A DNA stretch of 64,000 bases from Mastacembelus armatus (GCF_900324485.2 NC_046642.1:3115056-3179055); one strand, 5' to 3'. Counted from the stretch's first letter, positions 26,801 to 42,671 are shown. The notes: a model not told the origin generated them from the letters alone. A program made the numbers and translations.

Positions 26801-28922
26801 TGTTTCTGGGTTGTGTGTCTGCAGGTGGGATGTATCATGGAGACATGACCGAAAAACTGAAACTACTGTACAAGCTCCACCTCCCACCAGGTAACATGTA
26901 TGCAGCTCACCTGTTTATGTGAGTTGATTCAGTAACCGATGCAAACCGTTTGTCTCATCTGCTTATTTATTTGTCTGTAATCTACTTTTGTTTATTTGTG
27001 TTTTTGTTTTTTTTTGTTTTTTTATGTGTGTGTGTGTGTGTGTGTTTGTGCTTCAGCTCTGTGTCCTGAGGAGGCCGAGTCTGCTCTGGAGGCAACGCAC
27101 TTCTTCACTGAGGATGAACCACAAGGTGAAACCCAATATTCACAGTAAACTACTGATGCACTGCAGTAATTCTGCCCTTACCTCTACTAATGCTGTAGTA
27201 CTGTGCCCATGTCTGAGTACTACGCTGGCGTCTTACTGATCATTCAGTGTTACACTACTTCACCCAGGAATGTTTAGGTTTGCAGAGACAAACTGTGATG
27301 TCTGCATTTGATTTTCAGGAAGAATCTTTTAATTAACAGATGTTGTGGAAAATTTGAGAAACTTCAATATTCTCTGCAGAACCTGAAATTATCTGAGACT
27401 GTATTTGATGTATTTTATTGTCTTTACAAAGAGGTCACTGCCATGACAGAGTGCTAAAGCAGTCTGCCAGAGAGTGACAGAGAAACAAAGGGCACAGTGA
27501 GTTTTATACAGTGTTATCAGGATGGATACAAAAGCCAGTCTTTGTTCTAGAGGCAGAACTGCAAAACAAGAACAATGACAATAATTTGTGTTGAGGACAT
27601 CTCCATGAAGTTCATAAAATAGTTTCCTCTCATGCTGCCTGCTTCTTCTTCTTCTTGTCTTCCTCCTTCTGCTCATCCTCCTTCTTCTTCTTCCTTTTCA
27701 TGTGATGTTTTCCTCCAGAATCTTCCTTCCTGTCTGATCTGGACATTTTGCGGCAGCAGGAAGTGACATCAGGTTTGTGTTTTTGTGGTTTGAGGAAACC
27801 TGTTGTTGCTCTGCACTCAGCTGTCAGACATGATGCCACCACCTGTGATGTCACAACAGGTGTTCTCACCTGGACTGTGCTGCAGCAGCTCCTTATAGAT
27901 CACTTATGTGTAGCGTTCTCAGTAACTACTATCTGGTGCTTTACTAAATCTGGTTGTTAAAACTTAAGGTACATCTGGAGCAGTAAAGACTTCAGTGTAA
28001 ATCTGTTACTAGAAACATCTTTAGAACCACCCACTCTCAGGTACTCAAACTCTAGCAGAACTCCCAGAAAGAACTGTTTCAGGGCCAATATGATATTAAA
28101 CCAGGACCTCTCCTGGAGCCAGATCTGGGGGAGCTGATAGTGAGTCAGTGGTGGTCAGGTCCAGATCTGAGACCTACCTAGGCTCAGTCTGAAGGAACAA
28201 CCTAATTCTCTTACCCTGTGGCTGGAAAATGTGTTGTAACAGCAGGGATTATATATATCCCATCAGCCACCTGGATCATCCAGGAAGTTGACAAAAAGAA
28301 CTAAGGACTCTTGCAGTGAAGACCTGGACCTGAATAATTGTCCAAAAATCTACTAGACTTGACTTGTTGACTTGTTGTTTTCCTTGTGTCTGAGTCCTTC
28401 CCATATAAGATGCAAGGAAAAGTACAAAGAGAGGAATCGAAGAAACATGTTCTGATACGTAATTTGAAGCATCTATTCACCAACTGATTTCTGATAAAGG
28501 GGCATGTTGGTCCATGAAAGACGTCAGTGAAGGATGGTCTCTTGTTTCCTTGCTCAGCAGAGCAGGAATAAGAGCTTTGCGATGGTCTTCAAGAAGGTGA
28601 CTGTGGGTCTGGTAAGAAGTGAGGAGTGATCAGTTAAGGGAACAGGAATGTACCCAAAGTGTGAACTGAAGAACAACCAGTGCACCTGGCTCCAGGTGTG
28701 ATAACTGTGCTGTGACATCACTGATGGGGGCATGGGAAGAGGTGCAACGTGCCACAGTTCAGTCCAAAGATCAGAGCAGAAAGTCAAAAGTCTTGATCAA
28801 CCCTGATTTTAATAGCATCCAACTAACAGCTTTTATTTCTTAATCTCAAAGTTAACAACTTGGTTTTCCCAGTTACTCTGACAGTCCTATTTCTGTGGTG
28901 ATAGTGATGGTGATGGTGATGG

Positions 28923-28961
<39 letters not shown>

Positions 28962-30292
28962 GCTGTCTGAACAGGTGAGGAGGGGAAGGATGGAGGCAGA
29001 GACACTGAGGAGAAGAAAGGTAAGTGCCCTGTCTCCTGCTGACATACATGTACCTGTGCTGTACAGGTGACGTGTTTTAAAATCTCTAGTCTCTGTGTCT
29101 GTTTGTGGAAAACTGACCAGGACAAAGACTAGTGTCCCTTGAGAACCAGGTCCAGGTGTAAGAGGTCCACAAGAATGTTGCTTGGCATGTTTATTAACAA
29201 GTAAAACAGAAATGTCAGATTTGAGTCTTAGCTCAGTTTTTCTTGAATTTTACTGTGTTTTTCCATAGTACTGCATAACCGTGTACTATATGTCTACAGA
29301 GCAGTTACTGCTTCTAGTTACCTAGTATTACACCAAGTGTACTTACTTGTTAACATCAGGCTCATCAGCCTAATGTTACTGAATTCTGCTGTGGAGGTTT
29401 CTGAGATGTTCAGTTTTTTTTTTTTTTGTCAACTACAAATAGTTCTCATCTATTACCTTTGACCTCCGAACTCCTGACTTATGTTCTTTCAGATGATAAG
29501 GTGAAGGACTACAGGTACTACCTAAGGATGTGGGCCAAAGAGAAGGAACCCAAGAGAGAGACCATCAAAGACCTGCCCAAGATGAACCAGGTGAGAACTG
29601 GGTCAGGCTTAAGATTAGGTTTAGGGCTGGGTCTGACTGCATCAGTGTGTTTGTGTTTGTCTGTGCAGGAGCAGTTCATCGAGTTGTGCAAGACTCTGTA
29701 CAACATGTTCAGCGAGGAGCCTCTGGAGCAGGAACTGTATCACTCCATCGCCACCGTGGCCAGCCTGTTACTGCGCATCGGAGAGGTCGGCAAGAAGTTC
29801 AACAACGGCAGCAAGAAGCCTGAGACCACTGCTATTCAGGCCCCAAGCCCTACACAGACCCTGCCTACCAATCCTCAGCAAGAGGAGGCTTCTGGTGAAG
29901 GGGGGTCAGGTGAGTCTCAGGTGTGCCGGGCTCTGGCCGACGCTCAGCTGGAGTCACCTGCTCCGCAGACCTCCGATGAGGAAACCAAAGACGACACATC
30001 AGTATCGTCATACTCGGTGGTGAGCTCCGGCTCGCTGCAGTGTGAGGACATCGCAGACGATACCGTGCTGATTGGGGGTGGTGAGCAGAGGCGGGGAAGC
30101 GTGCTGGATGTTGATTGGTCGATTACCTTCGAGCAGGTGTTGGCGTCACTGCTGACTGAGCCACCACTTGTCGACTACTTTGAAAAGAAGAGGGACATCC
30201 AGAGCAAGATGGCTGCCTGTAGGGCCCAGCGTGCTGTGGAGCGTCAGATGAGTACCGCCTCTGACCACGAACTTACCCAGCACTCCATCTGA
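17889..30292 (+). CDS. tbc1d9b: TBC1D9B, Rab GTPase-activating protein with GRAM, TBC and EF-hand parts
   Basis: Twenty-two coding exons: 17889-18006, 19791-19901, 20012-20130, 20212-20443, 20837-21095, 21376-21583, 21905-22102, 22295-22441, 23965-24115, 24201-24415, 24682-24799, 24882-25084, 25234-25316, 25539-25668, 25842-25940, 26020-26088, 26412-26652, 26825-26890, 27057-27125, 28975-29019, 29493-29590, 29669-30292. They total 3603 nt (1200 aa). Two GRAM domains lie at about aa 140-205 and 290-355. The TBC domain runs from about aa 500 ([11 protein letters not shown]) to about 700 and carries both catalytic fingers: DLHR (arginine) and GYCQ (glutamine). An EF-hand ([13 protein letters not shown]) sits near aa 883-895. 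The acidic, serine-rich C-terminal tail ends HELTQHSI. The family stimulates GTP hydrolysis by Rab GTPases in endosomal traffic. TBC1D9B rather than TBC1D9 is favoured by the neighbours rnf130, mrnip and sqstm1. Confidence 0.92.
18007..19790. other. tbc1d9b intron 1, no further feature
   Basis: Unique-looking intron. The words near 18505-18570 (ATGAATCAATTAGTTGACC) resemble the AATCGATT-rich dispersed elements of fishes, but not strongly enough to call one. Confidence 0.4.
20608..20710. repeat. Short tandem repeat, unit about 28 bp
   Basis: Four variants of GGGTACTTCTGTTTTTACCA occur in a row in tbc1d9b intron 4. Confidence 0.8.
23215..23690 (+). mobile_element. L1/Tx1-type LINE reverse transcriptase fragment
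   Basis: Translation gives [20 protein letters not shown], then [11 protein letters not shown], then [20 protein letters not shown]-like blocks in order. These correspond to RGTRQGCPLSPLLF, the YADD catalytic box (here YVDD) and the KYLGIWVT block of fish L1-clade elements. The frame is broken between blocks and neither end of the element is present, so it is a dead fragment in tbc1d9b intron 8, on the host gene's strand. Confidence 0.8.
25317..25483. repeat. Minisatellite, unit about 21 bp (GGTAGGAGTCTAGACTGGACA)
   Basis: About eight units with variants (AACACTAGAATGGACAGGT) directly follow the exon 13 donor of tbc1d9b. The donor GTAGGA is itself the start of the repeat unit. Confidence 0.85.
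27022..27047. repeat. (GT)n microsatellite at an acceptor
   Basis: A GT/TG run lies immediately before the acceptor of tbc1d9b exon 19 (CAG ending at 27056), following a T-rich run. Confidence 0.85.
27126..28900. other. tbc1d9b intron 19, no further feature
   Basis: Intron with a (CTT/TTC)-rich pyrimidine stretch near 27640-27720. On the minus strand it reads as a lysine/glutamate-rich frame that has no family resemblance and is not called. Confidence 0.4.
28902..28959. repeat. (GAT)n microsatellite
   Basis: Nineteen or so GAT/GGT triplets end 15 bases before the acceptor of tbc1d9b exon 20 (CAG ending at 28974), occupying the usual branch-point zone. Confidence 0.9.
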
Positions 30293-32680
30293 CTCACCTT
30301 TAAAAACTCACCTTTGTCTGTCCACCTGACTCACCTTTATGTGTCCTTGTGACCTGACCACAGCTGAACATCTGTCTTCTTGTGTTTGGCTGAGCAGGCT
30401 ATGATCAGGTGACCAATACAGATTATTGACTTAAAATTGATCAATTGATCAATCAGAGATGATGAGGTCACTATGATATGCTGCTTCTGATTGGCCAATC
30501 AGTCCTGCAGTGACTGAGCAGCTTTAATCAGGCATAGGTTTTGGACCAGGACTAGATTCTGTTCACACTGAGACTGAAATCTTTTTTTTTTTTAACTAGT
30601 TCCAGTTAATTTGTATGAAAATGAAGGTTTCACCAGACACCTGAGACACCTCAAGGTTCACTGTGTCCATGTTCAAACCTTTGACTCAAACGTTTTAAAG
30701 ATAAGCCAGAATAGAACCTCATTAGGAGAACTGGCCCTGGGACAGACTATCCTATCAGACGAGTAAATGGCAGCCTGTTCCTTTAACTGTTTGTTGCTTC
30801 AGACACAAACAAACAAATTTAAATACTGATGTGAACAGATCCATCGGTTCAATGAGTCGTTGTCAGTGTTAATCCCTGTCAGCCCTCCAGTCACACAGCA
30901 TTAGGTCACAGCATTACAGAAATTATGTTGTTAGTGAGACAGCACTTCCTGCAGCAGTTTCACAATTAAAGCCTTGCAGAGAGGTGGTTATCGAAGTCTT
31001 TTAATGTGAATACATGCAGGAAGTTTGTTTAAACAGGAAACTAAAACAACCAAAATTTTATTAATTATTGATGTTGGAAACAGCTCTGTTCAGGATTGAT
31101 CTCCTGTTGATTTATTGATCTTGTGTCTGTGGGTTAGATGTATATAAACGGCCTGTAAGTTATTCATCTGACTCAATTTCTGCAGGATCACCTCGACTGA
31201 AAACTAACAAACACTAACAGGTGAGCAGGTAAACAGTATCCTAACATAACTACAGAAGCCCCAAAGTCCAAAAAGATGTTTTCCACATGTTAAATCTAAA
31301 GTTCAAAAACGAAATAATCTTTCAGGATATCAGAAGCTCTGAATGCTGTAAAAATGTCCTTATCATCAAAGAATTTCTGTTTACAATTGAGTCATACATT
31401 GTTTTCTTAAAGAGAGAATGGGGGAGGTTGGGGTAACAGTTATCAAATTTCAACGTTTGTTATACAAACTTGTTTAATCTCTTTTGAATAATATGGGCCA
31501 TTGCAGGAAAATCGAGGAGAACTGAACCTGTAAGCAGGTATTTCAATTGATACACCAATGGAAATGATCGTTTCCGTGATTTATGTTAGGAACAGGAGAA
31601 ATATTATGACTGCATCATGAAAGTCTTTGTTGATTCGTAATCAAATTAAACTTTAAGACAGAATGAATATTACAGGGGGAGGTGGGAGTTTAACTCATGC
31701 TTCAACTTAACCCTGGTGAAATAAGATCTGGTCTGCAACAGACATGGACTCAACAGGACAACTGAAGTCGCCACAGCTGCAGGGCAGGCAACAAGAGTGA
31801 ACAAGGTCATTTAAATTGAAAACTAACTTAGATATGAAACAGATATGGTTCTCACTAAGGTCAAATGTCACACTGAAGTGAGGTCACTGGCTGTAATTAC
31901 CTCAATGCAAATGAAACGTGTGTTAGGTAAATTTCAGAAAGCTTAAGCTATGCCACACCTAGAAATAATAAAAACTAAAAGTTTATTTAAGAATGGATAT
32001 TGGAAACGGACAAATAGTCTGGACTGAGAAAGCTTTTCATCGATTTTAAGGAAATAAGATTTTAAGATTTCATTTGCATGAAAATGACTGAATGAGGAAC
32101 TCAACAGTTATTTAGAGAAAACAAACCTGTTCAATATTTAGTTTCTGTACAGTTCAGATATATTAACTGTATATTAATAAAATCATGAAATTGTATTACT
32201 GAATATGCTCACAAATAGTTCACACCTACATATTTTTATTTTGGCATTACTAAAACCTTGTTTATCTGTGTCTGATAATGTTAGTCCTGTTTACTTCTTG
32301 TTGAACAAAGATGTCAGATGATACGTCAGTGTTTTTATTCACTTCTTTCCTCTCATTTTCACCAACCTGCTTTTAATTCACATGACTGAATAGACATTGA
32401 TCTGTATTCTTTTCTTCTAATAAATGCTTAAAGAAATCACTTTCTTCTGGGGTCACATTTTATATGGCCCTTATTTAAAAGTAGATTTCCACTGAGGTTA
32501 CCTATTTCTTTTTCAAAGGGCACCCGGTGTTACAGGTTTTAATCTAATACAACATAAAATAAAACGTAGGAGAGGTCAAACAGAGTAAGAATTCGATCAG
32601 CTTTACTGATAAGTGACGAGTTAAATCATGTCCTGATTACATGAAAACAGCACAGTCTGAAAAACAAAATAAATGAAACG
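30293..32680. other. tbc1d9b 3'UTR and intergenic region
   Basis: A candidate polyadenylation signal, ATTAAA, lies at 30965-30970, about 670 bases after the stop. The rest (to about 32680) is AT-rich, without repeats or frames that I can assign. Confidence 0.45.
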
Positions 32681-32689
32681 TCATAATCA

Positions 32690-32859
32690 ACTCCGGCCCA
32701 TAGGGGGCGCTCTAATGCCCCGCAATCACAGCGGCTGTGACGTAATATGTGACGCACCAACGCTATTCAAAACAAACCCGGGAAAACACAGGCGGAGAAG
32801 CGGAGCGATTAGAACCGGGAATAGGGCCTTTAACAAACAAAACAACAAAAACATCAGTC
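32690..32859 (+). promoter_or_regulatory. mrnip: Probable mrnip promoter
   Basis: A CpG-containing segment with a CRE-like TGACGTAA at 32738-32745 and a second GTGACGCA word 10 bases on. It ends at the mrnip start codon. Position and motifs are seen directly; function is inferred. Confidence 0.5.
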
Positions 32860-35800
32860 ATGGTTCAGGAGTTTCATGTTCTCAGGTGTTTTAAATGTCA
32901 GAGCTTTCAAGTTCAACAGGTACGGATAACACCCGTATTAACTGCAAGCTAACAGGCTAACTGTATTACTGTCTATGGAGTCATCCCGTTACCGTGTCCC
33001 GGCTAAGCTAACAGGCTAACTGTATTACTTTTTGTGGGTTCATCCCGTTACCGTGTCCCGGCTAAGCTAACAGGCTAACTGTAAATGTAGAGTCATCCCG
33101 TTACCGTTTACCGGCTAAGCTAACAGGCTAACTGTATTACTTTCTGTGGAGTCATCCCGTCACCGTTTACCGGCTAAGCTAACAGGCTAACTGTATTACA
33201 TTCTATGGAGTCATCCCGTTACCGTTTTCCGGCTAAGCTAACAGGCTAACTGTATTACTTTCTGTCGAGTCATCCTGTCACCGTGTAACGTTACCTGCTA
33301 ACAGACTAACTGTAATACTTTATGTCGAGTCATCCCGTCACCGTGTAACGTTACCTGCTAACAGACTAACTGTAATACTTTTTGTCGAGTCATCCTGTTA
33401 CCGTGTACCGGCTAAGCTAACAAGCTAGCTAACTGTATTACTTTGTATCGGGTCTTCTCTTGTGCATTTAGACTACGCATGCGACAGCGATATGTCACCG
33501 TCACGTTATTATTCAGGTTACTATTATTATTACTCCCCTCACTTTTTTATACATTAAAGCTATAACGTTATATGTTTGTCGTTTTATTGAAAAGCTTACA
33601 TGGACCGTATTATGCTATTTGTTTGTAACTGTTCTTTATATTGTTCAGTTAATTAATCCCTCACTTTCCTTGTGCTCTCAACCTGGCTGCTGTTATAAAA
33701 CCATGCATGGCATTTTAATTTGCCCGAGTTGGTTGGCTTAGCATCAACACTCTCTTTATGTTAGCCTAACAATGGCCCAATGCGACATGTGAGTATATCC
33801 TATTATATGAGGATGATACAGTTTAAAATCAGAAAGTGTAAAATGAGGTTTAACATCACTTGTGCTGATCTGAAGTTCTGGTTTCTCACGAGTGACATTC
33901 CAGGAAAGCTCTAGGAAATATTTTCTTAGCCTCTCAGACTAAAAGTGCTAAAAAAAAACATTGCTATGATTTTGTGTCTGATGGTTTTTGTTTGTTTTTA
34001 TGTGTCATTTACTAAGACATGACTGTGTCCCCTGTGGTGTGTCTGTCAGGTGAAGAAGGTAAAGAGGTGGAGCTGTAAACTGTGTGGGGAGAAACAATCA
34101 TTGCTCAAGGTCAGAATATAAATTTGATATTGATTTGAAACACACTGGACTCTGAACTGAGTCCATATTGGTTGTTTAGATCATTTGTATCAGGAGACTA
34201 GCATCACAAACCAAACAATTCTTTTATCTAAACAGACAGCTTTCATTATTTATTAATCTGATGACATTTTTGTAGATTGATTGATGGAGTTATTGATTGA
34301 CAGGAGTTTGGATGCGGTTCAGGGCCTGACTGCAGACAACATGTTCAGAAACTGAATGCCATGAGAGGAGCCATGATGGAGGAGCAGGATGCCAATACCT
34401 GGTCACTATGGTAACAAACTTGTCCCTGAATTTATTGCCGCTCCTTTAGTCCCATCAGATATCCTAGTGTTCACCTGTCAATCAGGTGTTCTTATCTGTC
34501 TGACTGATGTTAACAGGGAACAGGTAGAGGTAGATGGAGAGCAGAAGACTGAGGAGGTGAGATCACAGGTGTTTTCTTTTGAATGTCCTGAAGTGTATTA
34601 TTTTCTGTTTTGTTTGTCAGACTATTCAGTTCTGCTCTCTCTACAGGTGAGCAAGAATCAGGTGAGCCGCTGGAGCAAATACCTGGACCCACCTGAGGAG
34701 GCAGAACGAGAGGAGGATGAAGATGATGGTGTTGTAATGGGCAGACGGCAGCTCCATGGCAACAACATGACTGACAGGTGTGAATTTATAGTGTGTATGC
34801 TGGTATTTCAGAAGGCGCATTTAGCAAAGACACAAGTGTGTTAGCCCTGAGTTTGGGGAGTCTCTGGGTTGTCGATTCCACAAACAGATCAGCTTTTCTT
34901 CAACAAACCCGACCATCTCTTGGATGTCGTCTTTCTGTTGCTGCTCACATTTTTGTTCATACAGTCCATTAACGTATGTTTTATCTCTTAGGTTCTTATC
35001 TCTTAAGCACAATTTTATCATACATTAAGAAAATTCAAATCTATTAAATAACGAATGAGCGGATATGTAAGTAAAATACAACTCGGCTTCTTTCACTGCT
35101 GCCCTATTTTTTTTTAATGTGGCAGTATTTGTTGCTCTGCTGCATTACTATGGTGGCTCTGCTCTCTTTCTTCATGGTAGTATCTGCGCTTCATTGATGG
35201 TGGTTTCTTATAGTGGTCACTTACACATAGTGTGTCATAATGTGTGTCACTCATGTATATATTTAACCTCAAAATTCTGTTTTTTCAGGAAGAGGAAGAG
35301 AGCAGACAGCTGGACACCTGAGCAGGTAACTTGCTGCCAAGATAATTTATCAAACTTTGCTGACTTTGTCTTAACACTGAACTAGGTTAACAGTTTCCTT
35401 GTGCTAAGTCCAGGTGAGTTGAAGAGGTCTCACTCTGTGATTTTAGCAGGCACTAAGTTCAGCGTTCTGATTCATAGTCTGTTTATTTAAACTTATTTAT
35501 AAGAAATGAATGTGGTGTAAGTTTACTATACAGTTTGTGAAGATAAAAAAAAGCTTCAGATTTTACTTGTTTAACATCAGAGCTGCTCTCTGGAGCTTTG
35601 CTTTGTACTCAATGGATTTACATCAAGATCAAAAAAAGTGACCTGAGCTGATGACTTCATTTCCTCTCTGCAGTCAGCCTGCTGCAGTTTGAAGCCTGTT
35701 ATACCTTCAAACACAACAAGTCCTCTCAGTAAGAAGAGTGTTAACCTCTTCAGTGTGAATCAGACCAGTCCTCCAAGTCTCAAGGCTCCAGTCTCCGGGT

Positions 35801-35997
35801 GGTGTCGTTTCCTCAGTTCAGACCATCAGGTGCGGGAGGAGGGACCTTCGGCAAACCTGCAACTGGGTGGAACAGATTATATGCCCTGTCATGACATCAT
35901 CACTAGGCCCCGCCCTCCACGGCCTGTTTCCTCCATGTTTGAGAGTGGAGAGGATTTCAGCTACAGTGGCGAGTTTCTGTCAGATCACAGGGTTTAA
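32860..35997 (+). CDS. mrnip: MRNIP, MRN-complex-interacting DNA damage protein
   Basis: Seven coding exons: 32860-32919, 34050-34109, 34304-34410, 34517-34556, 34647-34777, 35289-35325, 35674-35997. They total 759 nt (252 aa). The N-terminus MVQEFHVLRCFKCQSFQVQQ followed by KKVKRWSCKLCGEKQSLLK and GSGPDCRQHVQKLN matches the conserved MRNIP region with its paired CxxC motifs. Next come SRWSKYLD, a KRKR basic cluster (likely nuclear signal) and a variable tail ending FESGEDFSY, which mirrors the FITGEDF end of human MRNIP. The human protein binds MRE11-RAD50-NBS1 and promotes ATM signalling. The middle is poorly conserved, so exons 4 and 6 rest mainly on splice sites and frame. It is convergent with sqstm1, as in human. 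Confidence 0.88.
32943..33450 (+). repeat. Minisatellite, unit about 59 bp, GCTAAGCTAACAGGCTAACT family
   Basis: About nine units, each containing GCTAACAGGCTAACTGTATT, then TTTCTGTGGAGTCATCCCGT, then TACCGTGT. The array begins about 24 bases after the exon 1 donor of mrnip. The last three units vary (GCTAACAGACTAACTG, CGTGTAACGTTACC). A related array lies inverted at 49362-50045. Confidence 0.92.
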
Positions 35998-36667
35998 ACC
36001 AACATGGGAGGTAAAACTGCCTGAAACAACTACAGTTTATTGTGCAGAGTTTATAAAGGAGAAATGTCAGTGACAATCTGATCTAAACAACTTTAAACCC
36101 TTAATGAAAATGTTAAATTTTGTTTTGTCAGGTTTTCTAACAGTGAACAAGATATTTGAAGACATCACTTTAAGAATTTGTGACAGACATTTTAACAGTT
36201 TTCTGACATTTTCTGCATGACTAGAAAATTGTTTTACTAATATAGTCATCATAGTCATTATTTATGTTATCAAATAATCTCTTCATTGGTTTGTTCATTA
36301 AAATGTTAAGTTTGTCACAAGTTCCCAGGGCCTGACCCACAATGTGTGTGTATCTCATGAGGTAAATGATTAGTTTTACTGTTATGTTTGGTCATAAGAT
36401 GCAGTAGCTGAAAGTATCTCTTATCAACTAAAACTAAAAGTTTCCAATTAATTTGCTTTTCTTTGATCGATGAACTAGCTGTTGTAGATGTCAATGATTC
36501 ATGTATTTTTGTTTGAGACATGACTCAAATATTTATCATGTTTAATATTTATTTCAGACCTTTATTATACACCTCGTGTCATTCAGACAGTATTCTGTGA
36601 ACTTTGTAGTTTTTACTCCGATTGATTTGGTTATATGTTATTAAAACAGGTGACTGCATTAAATAAA
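35998..36667 (+). terminator. mrnip: mrnip 3'UTR and polyadenylation signal
   Basis: AATAAA at 36662-36667 on the plus strand, 665 bases after the stop, is the first clear signal. It faces the sqstm1 signal on the other strand 41 bases further on. Confidence 0.65.
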
Positions 36668-36707
36668 ATTTCAGTTTAGGAAACATCCAGTTGGTTCAGT
36701 TCTTGAT

Positions 36708-36713
36708 TTTATT
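36708..36713 (-). terminator. sqstm1: sqstm1 polyadenylation signal
   Basis: AATAAA on the minus strand (TTTATT on plus), about 205 bases after the sqstm1 stop. Confidence 0.7.
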
Positions 36714-36917
36714 GTTCAGATTAATACAGAAAGTATCAGTGATGAAACAACAAAGTGATAAAAATGGTTATCAATGAGTTAATGTATTGATTTGTGTTAG
36801 GGAGAGTAACCTGAGAGTTAACATATTAATTAATTATAGCAGTAATCAGCCAACAGAAACTGATGTGATTATGTGATCGGTTTAGAAGAGGTGATGTCAC
36901 TGATGATGTTGTCAGGG

Positions 36918-40879
<3,962 letters not shown>

Positions 40880-41230
40880 GTTGCTGCGGACAAGCCTAAA
40901 CTAGACTCTGGGTAGAACCGAACCGAAAAAACACAGACTTCACCAGAATACACCAAAGTCAGAAACTTTGTGACGCAGCGTTAAATCTTCAGCCTCCTTT
41001 ATGTTTACTTCCGCGAAAAACGTCACCATCGTCCGAAGAAGTAAATACGTACGTGAACTCTTATTGGTCCGTTTGGGAGGTCCCGCCCAGCCGACCAATA
41101 GGAAGGCCGAAGAATGACTTAAGCAGTTTCCAATCAGGGACTTCCCCTCTGACTCAGCTGACCAATCAGGTTCGTCCTGTATAAAGTTAACATTAAACAA
41201 AAATAACGCTGAGTAATCGTTACGAGACAA
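40880..41230 (-). promoter_or_regulatory. sqstm1: sqstm1 promoter with ARE, CCAAT boxes and GC box
   Basis: A consensus antioxidant response element, TGACTCAGC (TGAC-nnn-GC), lies at 41150-41158, 271 bases upstream of the start codon. Around it are several CCAAT boxes in both orientations (near 41061, 41095, 41130 and 41161) and a CCCGCCC GC box near 41083. NRF2 induction of mammalian SQSTM1 through an ARE is established. That this site is used here is inferred from the match and its position. Confidence 0.7.
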
Positions 41231-41746
41231 AATGGAGGATTGTCCACGTTTTAAACAACATTAAGCTCATTTTTAAATGTTCAGGTCTTGGTTTCAGCGT
41301 TTAAAGTCCATGTAAACATGTAAACACAAACCGCTTTAATAAAGTCTCACAGCTTATGTGACCATTGGTTTAATAAGAAAAATCAAACATAATATGAAAA
41401 TATTTCAAACTTTTTGCTGCTGTGATTTCTAATCCTGCTGTTAATACTCTTTAATATAATTAAATTCAACAATAAAACCTGACACACTAAAAACATGAAA
41501 CTGTTGACAGAAATAACATGAATGTGCATCTTGACTTTGTTCTTTTATTTCTCCTGAATAATTTCCCAAAGCTCTTTACATTATCCTTATTTATCTAGTT
41601 TGTTCTGTTTCACCATCCATTTACTGTTTATAGTAAAAGAAAACTTAAATGCACTTACTATATTAACTGCAATATTGAGTGTTCTGCATTCTCAAAAATT
41701 TATTTCCCACTTTTCCATAGTGTATATATAAAATTACACACATATC

Positions 41747-41780
<34 letters not shown>

Positions 41781-42459
41781 CTACTATTATGAACTATATG
41801 AGTACTATTTATATTTCATGTGCTGTTTTCCTTTTTCCAGAAGTTGTCCAGGTGTTGCATGACTCAGGGTGGATGGTGGAGTAGCCAATCAGCAACAGTT
41901 TGGGTCAGGTGACAGTGACTCATCACTCTTGTGAGTCAGAGTCACAAGATGATGAGAGTGAGCATGAAAACAAACCGTTCAGTAGAAGAACCAGGGGTTT
42001 TATATAAAACGTTATTTAATCCCTGAAAAATGTGAACAGATTTTAATTTCATATAATTCACACATCACATTTAACTAATGTGATTATCAGTTACTGAGTT
42101 CTGATGTTTTATTAATCATTCCTTTCTTACTAAAATCAACTTTTTTTTTATTTGTGAGAATTTATCACTGTTTCAGAACACACAAGTTCATTAATAAGAA
42201 CATTTCTACAGAATAAGTGTTTTTATTTGAAATACCTTTAAGCAAGACCATTTTAGGAAATATTTAAATGCAAGGCCTTTAAGTGTAACCCAGTGTTTTA
42301 CATTTACTTAAGAATAGGATGTGAGTACTTCTTCCTCTGGTTTAATTGGCAATCTGCTTTAAACATTTATGTATTGTTGTGATCAATGACAAGGGTGACT
42401 GGGTTGCTTCTTTAGTTTGAATCAGAATCTAAAACCAGGTTTCATAAGGGGTTACAGAA
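41231..42459. other. Intergenic region between sqstm1 and rnf4
   Basis: AT-rich sequence without a gene. It holds a compound microsatellite, (TA)n then (GA)10, at 41746-41780. From the human map this is where the 5q35-like gene block meets the chromosome 4-like block. Confidence 0.6.
41746..41780. repeat. (TA)n(GA)n microsatellite
   Basis: A TATATA run followed by ten GA units. Confidence 0.95.
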
Positions 42460-42465
42460 TTTATT
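42460..42465 (-). terminator. rnf4: rnf4 polyadenylation signal
   Basis: AATAAA on the minus strand, about 207 bases after the rnf4 stop codon. Confidence 0.6.
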
Positions 42466-42671
42466 GCAACTTTTCTACATGAATCACAATAGAAAATAAA
42501 CACAGAATATCTGGGACCAAAACACAAATCTGAAAAATTAAATCAGAAACATACTGATCAATAATCAATCAGCTCTAACTAAAGGTTTCATGTTCCCCAA
42601 AAATTTTCAGCACAAAAAACATCTGACGATGTCCAGCAGCAGCTCAGGTGTGTGCTGATATCAGGGTGATG

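Noticed and set aside
27630-27869. Lysine/glutamate-rich minus-strand frame in tbc1d9b intron 19
   Set aside because: It is a translation of a pyrimidine-rich low-complexity stretch; there is no family match or splice support.
29426-29492. A separate gene starting at an ATG at 29426 in the tbc1d9b tail
   Set aside because: The frame simply runs through introns between exons 21 and 22 of tbc1d9b, which have clear splice sites.
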